Below, one piece after another: positions 9,280 through 22,239 of a stretch of 64,000 bases of DNA (its first letter is position 1; every line of letters begins with the position of its first letter). The stretch spans positions 1,302,001-1,366,000 of the forward strand of contig NC_089243.1 of assembly GCF_000512585.2 (NCBI RefSeq). Direction: 5' to 3'. The DNA is from Kwoniella bestiolae CBS 10118 (Eukaryota > Basidiomycota > Tremellomycetes > Tremellales > Cryptococcaceae). The notes under the pieces are model-generated. The model made no database searches and had not been told where the DNA came from. It worked only from the letters and a program-made list of their open reading frames with translations. A program made the position numbers and the translations under genes.

Positions 9280-11823
9280 ATGTCCGAACATTCCACCCTG
9301 TCAGGATCGCCATTCAATATGAATGAGAAAATCAATACCAACAATAACATCCTCAACGATAACGTCGATAATGCTACTTTGACGGATCAAAACGGTACCA
9401 TCATGAACACCGACAAAGAGATCTCGACGAGATCTCAGCCTGTCTCCAATAAGATCGACCATGAAGCACAATCACTCGAAAGGCACAAATCCAAACAACT
9501 ACGGGAAGGTGCGACAGACGCTGAACACCTTCACAGTCCACTAGCGGAGTTGGGTCAAGCAAGGAAGAATTTCTTGTTATTCATCTTCTCCGTCGCTACG
9601 TTTATCGATATCTGCAAGTGAGTTCAAACAAACCACCTCACCATATCATCAACCCCGTGCCTGATCACCACTGATGATGAGCTTTCTTTTCTGTCTAGTG
9701 TCTCCGGTGTTGCCGTTGCTGTCGCTCAAATCTCTATCGATATCAAGTTGAACACCTCGCAAATCGTCTGGATCATCACCTCCTACTCATTATGTTTCGC
9801 TGCATTCCTCCTTTTCGCCGGTAGATTGGCGGACCTCTTCCCTGCTCAGATCGTCTTCGAAGCGGGTTTCTTCATCCTCGGTATACTAAGTTTGGTCACT
9901 TCGTTTGTCACCTCGAACAAGTAAGTAACGGCCCCGTCACAGAACATACAGTGCTGAGCTCAGTTGACGATCCTTGGTAGATATGGTTTCCTGATCTTGA
10001 GAGGTCTCGGTGGTATCGCAGGAGCTATGAGTGAGTTTCCAGATCTTGCAAAATACACACACAGGCAGACATGCTAATGAGCTTGTGTGTTGATAGCTAT
10101 CCCCTCTGCCTAGTGAGTCTGATCACACAAAATCTACTACATCAGACACAGACACTCAGATTTGTCGTATCTAGTCATCTCACGGTACACATGTTCCCTG
10201 AGCCTAAAGAGCAACAAGGTAAACTTGCATTACTAGGTATGGCAGGTGCCGTAGGAAATGTTTTAGGACTGTGAGTACCATTTGATGTCCCTGACTATGC
10301 GATTGATGTTTATATCACTTCACAGTGTCCTCGCGGGTATCTGTATGTTAGCGAACTACAGATGGTTCTTCAGGGTGCTCGCTATTCTCTGTAAGTCACT
10401 GTCCATCCTCTCTCCTCATCAATCGTCGCTTATCGCGTGGATTGTGACAGGTGTACTCTTCACCGTGATCTGTATCTTCCTCCTCCCATTCACCGGATCA
10501 ACCTACATCCCGGATCCCTCCACTCCAAGATGGAAACGACTCGATATCATCGGTGTATTGATCATGATGGGCGCTTTGATCACTTTCATCCTGGCTCTTA
10601 CCCAAGGACCGATCGACGGTTGGGGATCTGCAAGTTTCATTGCTCCTTTCGTGCTGAGTTTCCCATTGGCCATCGGGTTCTTCTTCTGGGGTGAGTAATG
10701 CAAACTCCCTCATTTGCCCGCCCAAGACTTCAATGCTTACGTGGGAACTTCTGATGTTTTGTAGAATCGAAGATCCCTCCTAAATCCGCTGTCTTGCCCA
10801 GTTCAGTATGGGCAATCACCAATATCGTTATTGCAAGTCTTGCCGTTGGTATTGCCTGTGAGTGTTTCTCACTCTTCAATCCCTCCCTGACGAATCAAAA
10901 GTACACGATGACTGACAGCTGTGTTTCCATACCTAGTCCCATTCTGGGCTACCTCGCAATTACTCTACGCTACATGGTTCCAACAAGTTTTCAGGTGGAC
11001 GCCTAGCGAGTGATCGCCTTTGACTTTCCTTTCGAGAGACAAAATTTCGATGTTGATGAGTGGCATTGTAGTCCACGTCGCCGCTGCGATGTTACCTCAA
11101 GGTATCACCGGTCTCCTGATCGGTGGTCTAACTCAAGCGGTACCTCAAATCATCACCAAGCCTAGATGGTCAATGGCCATTGGAGGTATCTGTGAGTACT
11201 ATTTTACATATATTCACCTATCAGAATTCCAGGTACTGATCATACCCATTCTGCTGATAGTAATCATCGTCGCGGAACTGCTCCAGGTCTTCTCGGACGG
11301 TGGAGCAGGTAAAGATTACTGGAAGTACTGTTTCCCAGCTTTCATCCTTGGAAGTGCAGGTGCAGTGGTCACTTACTTTGCTTCTGCGTGAGTACATGCT
11401 GACCTTCTATATCCTTATCAAAATCATGCTGACCTCTTGTTTTGCTGTAGGATCAACCTCATCGCGTACTGTCCACCAGAGATGGCAGGAGTAGCAGGAG
11501 CCTGGACCCAAGTTATTGTAAGTTTCTGTTTTCCACTCTTCTTAAAGCGAGTGCCCCCAAGCTCAAACCTTTTCCCGGTGCCACAGGCCCAAATAGCAGG
11601 AGCCATTACCCTAGCCGTCCAAGCTTCCTTCGAAGGATCAGGCCAAGGCGATTGGAAACTAGTTGGCAGACGATCATTCTACTTCCAAATTGCCTGGACT
11701 GCGATGCTCGTGATTCAGTATTTAGTGTTCTACAAGAATCCAGGTACGCCTGAGGAGGAACATGATGCTGCTAGGAGGAGGATTGCGGCTAAGGGTAAGG
11801 ATACCGGTGTGATCTCTGCGTAA
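9280..11823 (+). CDS. MFS transporter, DHA2 (14-TM) drug:H+ antiporter type, ATR1-like
   Basis: Thirteen exons join to 579 residues: 9280-9617, 9699-9920, 9981-10030, 10097-10112, 10175-10270, 10326-10390, 10451-10690, 10765-10857, 10937-11005, 11072-11191, 11261-11387, 11451-11517, 11587-11823. About 95 disordered residues precede the membrane part. Family patterns include WIITSYSLCFAAFLLFAGRL, RGLGGIAGAM, LTQGPIDGWGSASF and LPQGITGLL. The overall sequence resembles fungal aminotriazole-resistance/ATR1-like exporters of the plasma membrane. Exon 4 is a 16-nt microexon. The intron after 11005 needs a GC donor (A|GCGAGT) to keep frame and family sequence. The substrate is unknown; efflux of a toxic or secondary metabolite is the family expectation. 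Confidence 0.9.
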
Positions 11824-12125
11824 TGCTTCTGTGCTGCGAGGATGGGTAATTGTTAAATGTTGACGCGTATATAGATGGGATCAGTTTTATATAATTATAA
11901 TCATATCGTTAGTATCGTAAGATGTGTTTTATGTGAACAGGTACCTCTCCAATAACCCGGATGAACTGATGCTACACGAACACGAAGAAGAGATCCACCT
12001 CATGAGAACCACATAATTTATCTAGCAATACTCTCATCCCTCATGACATTGTGACGTGAATAACAGGCTTATACATGAGCATTACAACAACTCAACACCG
12101 CCCGTTCCGTATATTCATACCCGAT
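11824..12125. other. Convergent 3' region
   Basis: 302 bp between the stop of the DHA2 gene and the stop of the minus-strand bestrophin-like gene. AT-rich just after the first stop; nothing else is seen. Confidence 0.5.
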
Positions 12126-14423
12126 CTAGAAAGTAGGCACCCATTCACCCAGGTTCCTCCGCTGCTTTCTCTCCAGCTCTTCAATCTCCTCCATCACCCC
12201 CTCTCTATTCTTATTTCTGACCATCAATCTATTCTTGTAGTACTCCAAAAAACTCGGTAAAATGTCTAACGATTCATTCAAGATCTGTTGAGTGAAGAGA
12301 GGTAGCGGGAGGTGGTTCTCTACCATGCGAAGGAGTTAGGAGTATCATCACCAACACTCGTCAAGGCTAAAAGGTGGGGAAATGGGGACTCACCAGAACT
12401 ACCAAACACCCCTCCTACTTCACCTATCAAGGCCTCTAATCCCAGAAGACACCACCCGGCGATCAGGGTTATAAGTACTCGGGAGTATCCGTTCACCACG
12501 CACAGAAGGGAGCAAGGTAGGGCACCGAGGTAAATTATGAGTAGGTGGGATAGATGGAGGGTTAATGGTAGTGGTGGTGGGTCTACAAGTTGATCACGTA
12601 AATGATCAGTCACTGGCTTTCCCATTGAGTCTTATATGTTATTCCCTTTCTATCGTTCCATCGTTCATCGAGGAATCTCTTATGATATGCCGCTAAGGAG
12701 GATGAAGTCACACACTCACTAGACGATAACCTCTCAGCCTCTCCCAGATTCTCACTCAACGCTTTGACTACCCCCAACCCTCTCTCCCTTTTCGAATCGT
12801 TCCATCCGCCCTCTCCGGATATAGATGATAGTCCGATAATATAACTTTCGATCAACTTGAGTATCGCCAGAGGTAAATTCGGGGGATTGGGAGAATGTAA
12901 ATTCGATTTCTGTATCTGTATAGGTTTCAACCCCACCCCTTCTTCCGTTATTGGGTGCTCTTGATCTTGATTTTGGATGTTCAGTTGATTTAATTGCTGC
13001 TTCAATTCCAAATCCAATCCCTCGTTCCCCGCCGTACCAGATAATGCCACTGCCTCAGCCAACTTCGTTACGGCTTCTTCAGCTTTGTATCGGAGGTTGG
13101 ATAATTCCCATTCGTCCTCCCCTGCTTGGTCTTTCTCCTGCTGCGTGGGTGGACCGGTACTTCGTCTTCTCAATCCGGGTCGCAACGAATCATCCGTCGT
13201 CTTGAGATTTGAATTAGGGGTAGATAAGGTGCTTGAGCCAGATGGTCCGGCGTGGGATTCGGCGAAGCGTACTCGAGCGTCTGTCCGTTTCAGGGAAGAG
13301 AGGTATGATATGGGGAGAAGATCGCATAATGGAGCTTGGGGGAGAGGTCGGGTACCGTGTAGATGGTGTCTTTTGTGGGATCGTCAGTTTGATACACAAT
13401 GCAATTTGGTCTTTGGTGGTACTCACTGTAAGGCAAATGCGAAGCCTACTAACAGTCCAGCTAGCTCATCGACTCGTTCGGCGATTGGATCTTTCTTCGC
13501 CTCGGCTGTACCTTTGCTCTTTGAAGAAGGATCTGCATCTGTATTTTGAAGTTCATCGAATTTCTCAGGTTGGCTGTCCGCTTCGACATCATTCTCGCTT
13601 TCGCCCAGATCCACGGGCGAGGACTGCAAGGAGTTCGCACCGAGGGATGCTGGTGGAGGTATAGACAGCTGGACAAGGGCACCAGGATGACTGTCAGCTC
13701 TCGACCTGTAATGCAGTTGTATCATAAATTGGATCGGAGATCGCTCGGATACGAACCGTAGTATTGTCCGTAATATTGGCATAAAAGTGGAATAACTTAC
13801 CATCCTCATCCCATCCCTGATGGTTATCCTCACAGCAGCCCAGACTTGTCTACCTTCGTCCCATTTCGTTATGGCCGATGAGAATCGATAAGATACCAGT
13901 AGACCGGTGACTAGACATATTCAATCAGTAAGAGTCAGACACGATCTCACTCTCGCTCAGTTGCAAATGGAGTATCATCGGTGTACAGCTGTACAGCTAC
14001 CGAGTGTAGTGAGAAGCGCTTTGGAAAACCACGTTCTTCGGATCGATGCACACTTACCCATACTCAGCACTCCCACAATACTAGCCCCACCTTTTCCCAG
14101 ACTCTCTTTATTCACCCATCCCCTTTCTGCAGAGTATACGACGAGGTACGCATAGAGAGCTAAGATTGGTAATTGTCTGGGAGGTAGTCTGGAGCTGAAA
14201 ATGGAAATGGAACAGTCCGATAGGTCAGCTGAATCCACGATCTAACATACGGATAGCTAGTCCCATTATATGTATCTCCTATCCTGTCCTTTCGAAGGGA
14301 GTTATAGTGTATGGAAGGGATAACTCACAATGCATATGTCAAGAGATCCAATCTGGTCTTCAACTTTGAAGGAGGTGATTTGGTCTTGGGATGATATCGG
14401 GTAGGTACCCTTCGTCTTGCCAT
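12126..14423 (-). CDS. Bestrophin-like (UPF0187/RFP-TM) membrane protein
   Basis: Six exons (14423-14329, 14194-14058, 13910-13427, 13369-12720, 12582-12394, 12319-12126) give 582 residues. The bestrophin pattern is clear: VSYRFSSAITKWDEGRQVWA (the SYR...YDRFWEGR motif), GLLVGFAFALQHHL, then PPPLPLTLHLSHLLIIYLGAL and GLEALIGEVGGVFG before the ENHLPL segment that follows the last membrane helix. Fungal members are putative anion channels; direction and ion are unknown. The middle exon carries a disordered Ser/Pro/Glu insert of about 200 residues, much longer than in bacterial relatives. A consensus donor sits at 13800 inside exon 3, but no acceptor restores frame, so I read through. RFT1 diverges from the same upstream region. 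Confidence 0.82.
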
Positions 14424-14782
14424 GGTGATGATGTATGGTTGTTTCTTCTGCTGCTGATTTACGATTCTACAGGGCTGAGTGTTTGTCTTGTCCTACCTCA
14501 TATTTTTATGTTTTATATTGTATTTTATATATCGCAGTGTCATCAAAGTACACAAAGTAATATCCATCATATCATATCGTCCCACTCCCATCATCATTTT
14601 GATCATTGTCTCATCAATTCATCTTCATGCGGAGTTGACCGTGGTCTGTGCGTGTTTGATGACGCGTAAATCATCAATATAGAACGTCATCAACGTGTCT
14701 TTTTGACTTTTCCAGGTTACCTCCTACTTCCTCAGTCTGATTCCTACTTATCCGCAATACACAACGATACGATGACCCAACA
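14424..14782. promoter_or_regulatory. Divergent promoter region, bestrophin-like / RFT1
   Basis: 359 bp between two head-to-head ATGs. It contains AT-rich stretches (TATTTTATATAT near 14519-14531) that could serve either gene; no specific operator is recognised. Confidence 0.45.
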
Positions 14783-16829
14783 ATGACCTCACGCCCATCA
14801 CCCATCTCTCTCCCCCACAAGGATGACACCAAATCACCACATCATCAAGATGCCCCATCCCCATCGCCCCAATCCAACCCCCTCCGCACAGCCCGTTCCC
14901 TCGTCCTCCTCCAACTCCTCTCCCGTCTCCTCACCTTCTCTTTAAATCAGGCCCTCCTCCGCCTGTCCTCTCCAGCGGTGTTTGGAACAGCTGCCATCCA
15001 ATTCGACCTGGTATGCTCGAGTATCCTCTTCCTCTCCAGAGAGGGTATACGCAATGCCCTACTACGTACCAAAACCCCCTCTCCCTCTCCGTCTTCCACT
15101 TCCTCTTCTACCTCGTCCGATCAGGATATACACGAACGACAAGTCAGGTCATTATCTACCATTCCCCTCCACCTTGGCCTGATCATTTCCTCGGTGATAG
15201 GCTCGATATATATATACTCATCTGACGATATCACCACCTCTCAATCCCATTTCTACCCCTCCCTGGGGATGTATATACTGGGCTCGTTGATGGAATTGTC
15301 CATAGAACCTATCTATATATCCATCCATCGACTTACCCCACCGAAGCTTGGTGTAAGGATGCGAGCAGAGGGGGGTATGGCGATAATTAGATCTATAGTG
15401 ACTGTCGGTAGTCTCTTAGGTTTGGGAGAGGGGAACGCCCTGTTAGCGTTTGCAATTGGGCAAGTTGCAGGGGCGGGATGGTTGTTCTTGGTTTATCTTA
15501 GGGAGGTGAGGTGGGATGTGAGGAGTTTATTCTGGAAGGGGTGAGTTTTCTTTCTTACAACCTCTATTGGGTGGTGAAGCCTTGTACTATGTGGAAGAGG
15601 GTGACAGCTTTGCTGATTTGTATTGCTGTCTAGGGAGAACCGATTTAACCAGCAAACTGTATCTCTCGCACTGGCCAACACCGGACAGAGCTTCATCAAG
15701 CATCTACTCACTGAGGCTGACAGGATCGCTGTGGCTAGGATATGTCCTCTGGATGGACAGGGCGGTTATGCGGTGGCTATGAACTATGGTAGGTTATTTG
15801 CTGCATTCGCGTGTTCAACCTCTTCAACCCTGTATTTATACAAGATATCATATACTTCTCGACCTCATTTCATTTTTTGGTCCATCAAATGTTGTCGTAC
15901 TAGCAGTTTTCTGGACTTACTGACCATACAACCTATCCACAGGCTCGCTCATCGCTCGTATAATATTCCAACCCCTCGAAGAATCCCTCTTACTGCACTA
16001 TTCCTCATCTCCCCTCTCCTCCAACCACACCATCTCCCTATACACCCTGACTATCCGCCTATCACTATACCTCACCACCATCATACTCTCATTCGTCCAA
16101 CCGTTATATCCTTCACTGGCGATGATCCTCTTACCGAGGCAATACCAGAAGACCAACGCGCTATCCATCCTTCGGTTGTATCTTATAAACTATATCCCTT
16201 TGATGAGTCTCAATGGAATTACAGAAACGTTTGTGACCTCTTCTGCGGACCCGAGGGGGATTAAGAGGCAGTCCAAGTGGATGGTGGGCAGCTCGGTGGT
16301 ATTCGCTTTGACCCTTCTGGGGTTAACCAGAATACCTGAATACAAATCCCCTTCTCCTGCCCTGTTCGACTGGCCCACAAAAGAGGAAGCATTGATCCTA
16401 TCTTCCTGTTCTGCAATGATCGTCAGAATCATATTCTCACTTTCTCATGCCAAGTCAACATTTGGAAACAATCTCAGATGGAGGGATGTATCGCCTGATT
16501 ATAGAGTTGTAGGGTGGAATATCCTTGTGTGGATTGGTCTGAGCTTGTTGGCTAGTACGGAGAGATGGAGGGTTAGTTGGATGGGTTGGGGGGAGTTGAT
16601 AGGGTTTGGAGGGGGATTGGGATTGGTCACTTTGGGTCTTATGTGAGTTGGTTCTTGGTTCTTTCACGATGGGCTTTCTATAGATGTCACTCTTCTACAT
16701 GGTATTTTGCATGTTGGGGTAATGAGCTGATTGGGCCTGTTGTCCTGACTTTATAGCTTCTGGGTTGAAAAGGACAGGTTCAAAGATCTGCGAGGTACGG
16801 GAATAAGTAAAGATAAGAAGGTAGACTAG
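14783..16829 (+). CDS. RFT1: RFT1, dolichol-linked oligosaccharide translocation protein
   Basis: Four exons (14783-15540, 15634-15788, 15943-16642, 16757-16829) give 561 residues, the usual size. This is a polytopic ER membrane protein of the N-glycosylation pathway. It is needed to present Man5GlcNAc2-PP-dolichol to the lumen, although whether it is the flippase itself is disputed. Diagnostic stretches include LSREGIRNALLR in the first third and, after intron 1, ENRFNQQTVSLALANTGQSF, LTEADRI and NYGSLIARIIFQPLEESL. The C-terminus is the basic tail KDLRGTGISKDKKVD. The first 30 residues and a loop near residue 95-115 are Ser/Pro-rich insertions. Confidence 0.93.
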
Positions 16830-18273
16830 ATAGAGTCGTTTGACATGCGACAACGATGGTAAACAGCATGTTTCAGGTGACATACCAGGTCCATCCTGTT
16901 TCTCACAAAGTCAGGTTGTCTTACGATTATCGTAGATCCAACTCTCCCGTAGCTCCACTGTTATGTATCAGATCTCATCCAATCTGTCGACTTTGGTAGG
17001 TACAGGATTCATAACACTTATGTCTCCTGTATACGTCCCACATCAAAAGGAGATTATCGCCTGTATATGATTTACGCTCCACACTAAATGACAGTTTATA
17101 GTCTACGGCTTTCATTAGTGGGATCCATCAGGTTCAAGGACCAAGGAACGGTTGTAGATGAAAGTTGGATGTTGTTCGGATTTACAGTGCTCGATGGGAT
17201 GAAGGATGATGATGACGCATTATTCTCTTTGATTGATTAAATTCTAGATTCCAGAATCTCGACCCGTCCCTTATCGATCAGATCACTGCTTCACGACTCT
17301 CTCGGCGCGTGGAGAGTGGGCGACGCAAAGGCGGAGTATGCCGTGGGGTGTGATTGCACTTTAATCATCAGGAAAGGTTTAATTTCAAGAAATGTGAATT
17401 CCTGAAAGCAGAGCTAGGTACCTTTTTACCCGACCACACGAAGATGGGTCTGTGCGTATGTGATATGGCGATGATGATGACGAGGAGCAGAGGACGGACA
17501 ATGAGGGTACAGCACAGATGTATATGTGTATGTGTATATGGTGAACTTGATGTGTTCATTGTTACTACAACACCATCATCATCATCACAACTGATCCAAC
17601 TTGATTCTCTTCCCCGAGACTATCACGACGCGTTCAACCCATATTTTCAACATTACGAACACTCATACAGTACCACGACGATCATTGCTCAAACTAACGT
17701 ACTAGCACGAAACACTATACGTCTCAGCTGCCATAGGAACGAGGAACTTCCGTCTTTATAGCACTAGCATCTGGCACTAAAAAATTGATCACATACGGTA
17801 CCATACCATACATTGAAAGGAAAAGCTTTGATCATTATCATTACTCTTTCAACGTCATCCGTGCTCAGTTCAACAACACAGAATTCATCGCATCACTAGA
17901 ACGATAGCCTCGTCCCATCTCATACGTTGTATACAACCACACATCCTCACTTTCACGCACACATCCCTGGTAGTACGCCATATCCGGCTTAGAAGGCGAG
18001 ACGTCGGAACAGTGCCGTTCAAAAGGACAAGTAAACGGAAAAGGCTATCCTTGATTGTATCTTGAAGGGACGCGGTTGATATACTGGAGATCATCACCAT
18101 CAGCGGAAGTAGATCTCTCTTGGATCAAGGTAAGTTGGAGCGGAGCATGAATGAACCACCTTCATATCCATATCAATGAAAGGACTAGACGAGCAAAAAG
18201 CTAATCTTTCACTCTTCACTCTCGTCAGCTCAACCTCCTCATCCCTCCTTCCACCTCCCCCACCACATACAAG
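16830..18273. other. 1.44-kb intergenic region or long 5' leader
   Basis: No coding sequence with family character was found. The longest frame (17354-17761) lacks an ATG near its start and reads as low-complexity sequence. Pyrimidine-rich DNA just before 18274, several AG sites and short upstream ATGs (for example 18176) suggest the disordered-protein gene has a long, possibly spliced 5' leader. Confidence 0.4.
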
Positions 18274-21200
18274 ATGGAACGTCAACCCTCAGTATTCAAC
18301 AGACTTCGCTCTCGGAACACCTACGATTCCATCCCTAATAATGACGGAGGGGATGAATGGTACATCCCTTACAGTCCCAACACTCGTCCCAACCTACCAA
18401 CAAGAGAGAGCGGCATCGGACTATCACCCATATCCCCTACCAAACCTTCCACCAACTATTCAATGTTCACCAACGTGTTCTCCACCAACACAAATGCTAT
18501 AGCTGGACCAAGTAATTCCAAACCCTTCCCTTATCCTACCAGACCAGCAACTACCACACCGCAAAATACCTATACCTCAACGTACAACAATCCTGCTGCT
18601 GGCGTGTCAAGATTATTACCCTCCTCGACACGCAAACAAGGCACTCTGTATAAATCGCCTTCGTACAACTCGATATCGGATTTGACCAGAACGGAAAGGA
18701 TACCTTCCTCTTCGTCAGTGCCTACGGGATTAGCAGGTCCCAATATCCTATTCTCACCTTTGAACAGAGAACTCAGAGCGGGAGCCGAGCCTGAAGAAGG
18801 GCACTATCCAGCATCGCCTTCCAAGATGAACGCAAATGCACAGCAGAAGAAATCTTATCCACCTTCATCGTTCAATCCAATTCAACGTTCGCAGCCCTTG
18901 GGAAGTACAGCCAGGCAGCGGACAGTATCGGCGCCTAGACCTACTAGAAACAAAAACCCACATGAGTATAGAGCAGAAAACAAACGATGGGCCGTTCCTA
19001 CAATGTGTGATATGTTCCTCCTACCCCGTCCGACACTCTTACCTCATGAGATCACTCCGCCCACAACGCCCGAGGAGGAGAATGAGAAACGCCTCAGCGT
19101 GGGAAGTATGAACTCGACGAATAATGGAGAAACGGTATTAGAGAAGGGTAGATATAGGGACGAAGAGAGAGAAGAATGGGCAGAGCTTGTAAAGAGGAGA
19201 GGAAGGAGTTTGAGTCTTGGTTCCACCGCTCCTCCGCCTGGTGCACCGATCATTGGGAATGCTAGGGCGAGGAGCAGAGAGAGGTCCATGGATGGAGGTT
19301 CGGGGGGAAGGAGTAGGAGTAATTCTCTGATTAGAGCTTTGACCCCTTCGACTTCGCTAAGGAAGAGATCAGCTTCCTTTGGTTCGAGGTTTACCAACTC
19401 CAACTCGAATGATCATTCTAGGAAATCCTCAATGACCAGACGAGAATCGGATAGAAATCCCTCGAAGAGGGATAGAGCGGCTAGTTTCCTCAATATCGAA
19501 GGCCGCGGTGCTATGTCCACAAACGACTCATCTGCAAATTACGGTGGACCCCATCAATCCAAACAACGATTCTCGGCTCCACGATATTCCTCTGACGATT
19601 ATATGTACCTCTCTCAGAAGAACCGAAAGAGATCTACCTCGTTACCTTACTCCTCCAACTATGCCAAGACAAGGAGTGACCCCCTCTTAGCTAATTTCGC
19701 TACTACCCCTGCTGCTCGCCCTCCTTCCGAATCGAGATATCCCTTATCCGCCATACCCGCAGGCAAGTCATTGCAGTTCAAACAACCTTCCGTGGCCGAC
19801 AAGGGAGATCGTGGAGGGGTCGTCATAATTAGTAAAGGAGCTTCGAGAAGGACGTCCTCAAAGTATGAACGAGAAGGGACGTTTAGACCACCCGCCCCAC
19901 TAAACCTATCGAAACCGCTCCCCGACATACCCAAAGACGACGGCTCGCCGATCTTACCTGAATCAGGACCTTTCATCTCCCTCACTGACGAGATTGGAGT
20001 AGCCATCTCCCCCGATCTGGGGGGAGTAGAAAAAGAAAAGGTCGTCGTGGTGGAACAAGAAGAACCTAAGACTGCCCCTTTACCTCGAACGTCAGATTCG
20101 CTCTCGCCCGTCAAATCTAGATTATCTGACGGAGGTTCAGCAACTGCTAGAGCGTTTTTGGCAAAACAGCAACAACGAGCTAGGACCAAACGGGCCTTCC
20201 AATCGCCTTCCTCCAAGGGGGCAATCATCCCCACCAGGGCAAAAGTCGATGCTTCCGCTGGACAAGGACAAGGACATCTATCTACTTCAGCCTCGACACC
20301 CACTACAGCTTCCACTTCGATCTCATCGGTATTTTCTCCTACACCTTCCACAATATCTATCAAATCTGATGGACCGAGAAGGAAGACAGCCCTGGAAGAA
20401 GCCATAGGAAGGAGCCGAGCCTCCAGTGTAGGTATATTGGAACAACAGCAAAGCAGGTTCAGTCCCACTAGAATTGCATTACTTGAGAATAGACCAAATA
20501 CCAGTGAAAGTAGAGACAAGAAGTTTGGTGGGAATACGAACTCTGTACCTCCCCCACCTAGGGTATCTGTCCATTCGCCCACGAAGAACGAACAACAGAG
20601 ATTTTCTTCACCCGATTTAAGCTACTCAATCTCCCCGCCTGCGCTGGATTATCCAATATCGACTATCCCTTCCCCTCGAACTAGGTCCCATCCCACTTTC
20701 TTGGATGTCCAACACCAACGTCAACCGCAAGTGCAAGTGCCTAGACCTGGGATCGTGCATGGTGATACGAATGTCTCGAAGGTTACGGTATATACGGATG
20801 CGTCTGAGGGATGGAGTAGAGTTGGTGGGTCGTCGGATAGGTCAACGCCTGTTTCGGACAGGAAGGATAGAGGTAGTCTGGCTAGTGAGGAGAGTCCGGG
20901 TCAGACGCCGGATGATAGGGATTTCCAGGTGGGTGTCACTGTCCTTTCTGGCGCTTCAGATTTTATATATATGTGTTCGACATTATTCACATGGTGTTGA
21001 AATACGAACCCATTCGAGGAGGTTCTTTTTTTCGTTGCTATCCTGATTCGATCGAAACTGTGACATGACATCTGGCAGAGACTGACCCATTTTTACTCTC
21101 ATAGGGCCTGTTCTTCCGTACACCCGCTGATCGAAATGGATCATTCTCCAATACACCCATCCCAAATCACTATGTACCTTCCCACAACCACCTTACCCTC

Positions 21201-22121
21201 CCTCGAGTCATCCCTGAAGGTCCTACTCCCGTGAGATTGGGATACGATATGGATCCTACCCCTCACAGTCAGATCGTACTGCAGGATGAGGATCAACCCC
21301 GTAGACCATCTGATGGAAGCGAGTCAACAGCTGAGATAGCTACTCCCAATATGGCCCAGTCGCAAGCTGAGATGCAACAGCCTTACATGGGGTATCTTAA
21401 TCAGCTGGATCAGAATGCTGTTAACCCTGATGCCAATAGGGTGCAGCAGAGACTGATGGCTCCTTGGAATAGTCGAAGACCGATCACGCCTGACTCACCG
21501 GATCGGGAAGAGGAAGAGGAAGATGAGAGGGATGAGAGAAGTCAGGATACTCATGAGACTGCTATTCCGATCCTGTCAGAGGGGCATGGTGAGTTTAGTG
21601 TCTCCTCCCTTATCCCAATCCACCTTTTCCTCTCAAGCAGTTATACACCTGCATCACTGAGAATGGAAGACTGACACGTATGCATGTGCTGTATAGAATT
21701 CCCATTCCCCAGATCCCACGATACCATCCGCACTCTCTCTCAAGCTCACGCTCAAGCTCAAGCAGAGGCTCAAGAGGAAAGTGCCACACAAACCACACCT
21801 GACGGGAAACGCCGCCACGCACACCCACCTCATGCACCACTCTCACCAGGAACATTCGGTATCATCGCAGATACTACTGATAATTCAACTTCAACTTCAA
21901 CTTCAAAACATATCAACTTTGCACCTTCTTCATTCCAGAACTACACTCTAAACCCACATTCGCATTCGCAAGCATCAAGAGGACTATCACTATCGCCCAT
22001 CCCTTCTCACGGAAGTGCCGCTGGATCATCGACGTCACCTGTATTGGGATTCGATCATAGACATTCTGCGGCTGTTAGTTTCTTTGACGAGTTCCCTACG
22101 CCGCCTGGGGAACATCAATAA
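18274..22121 (+). CDS. Large Ser/Pro-rich disordered protein, unknown function
   Basis: Three exons (18274-20928, 21105-21588, 21697-22121) give 1187 residues. The first exon alone codes 885 residues, unusual in this intron-dense region. The product is almost wholly low-complexity: Ser/Pro/Arg-rich with many RxxS and SP/TP sites, suggesting a heavily phosphorylated scaffold or regulator. One island looks structured and conserved: KRWAVPTMCDMFLLPRPTL near residues 236-254, followed by an acidic segment. A second, GLFFRTPADRNGSFSNTP, opens exon 2. Near the C-terminus are AQ and TS repeats. I recognise no family and assign no function. GPN2 starts only 118 bp downstream on the same strand. Confidence 0.8.
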
Positions 22122-22239
22122 ACGCCATTCAATCATCTCATAACACGACATTGTAATATCATCAAATCATTCCATCAATCTTTCCTCACCGCATCGATCA
22201 TTCCCTTTCTTCCTATATTCGAAGTAGAAGTCAGATACT

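Noticed and set aside
12951..13205. Plus-strand ORFs over the bestrophin-like gene
   Set aside because: Antisense shadows of a gene supported by six frame-consistent exons and family motifs.
17354..17761. Plus-strand ORF of 135 codons
   Set aside because: It opens with TTG, has no recognisable domain, and its sequence is dominated by simple repeats (Met/Thr/Ser runs). More likely leader sequence.
19659..20582. Minus-strand ORF of 307 codons
   Set aside because: It lies fully inside exon 1 of the disordered protein on the other strand; low-complexity sense sequence lacks antisense stops. No domain is seen.
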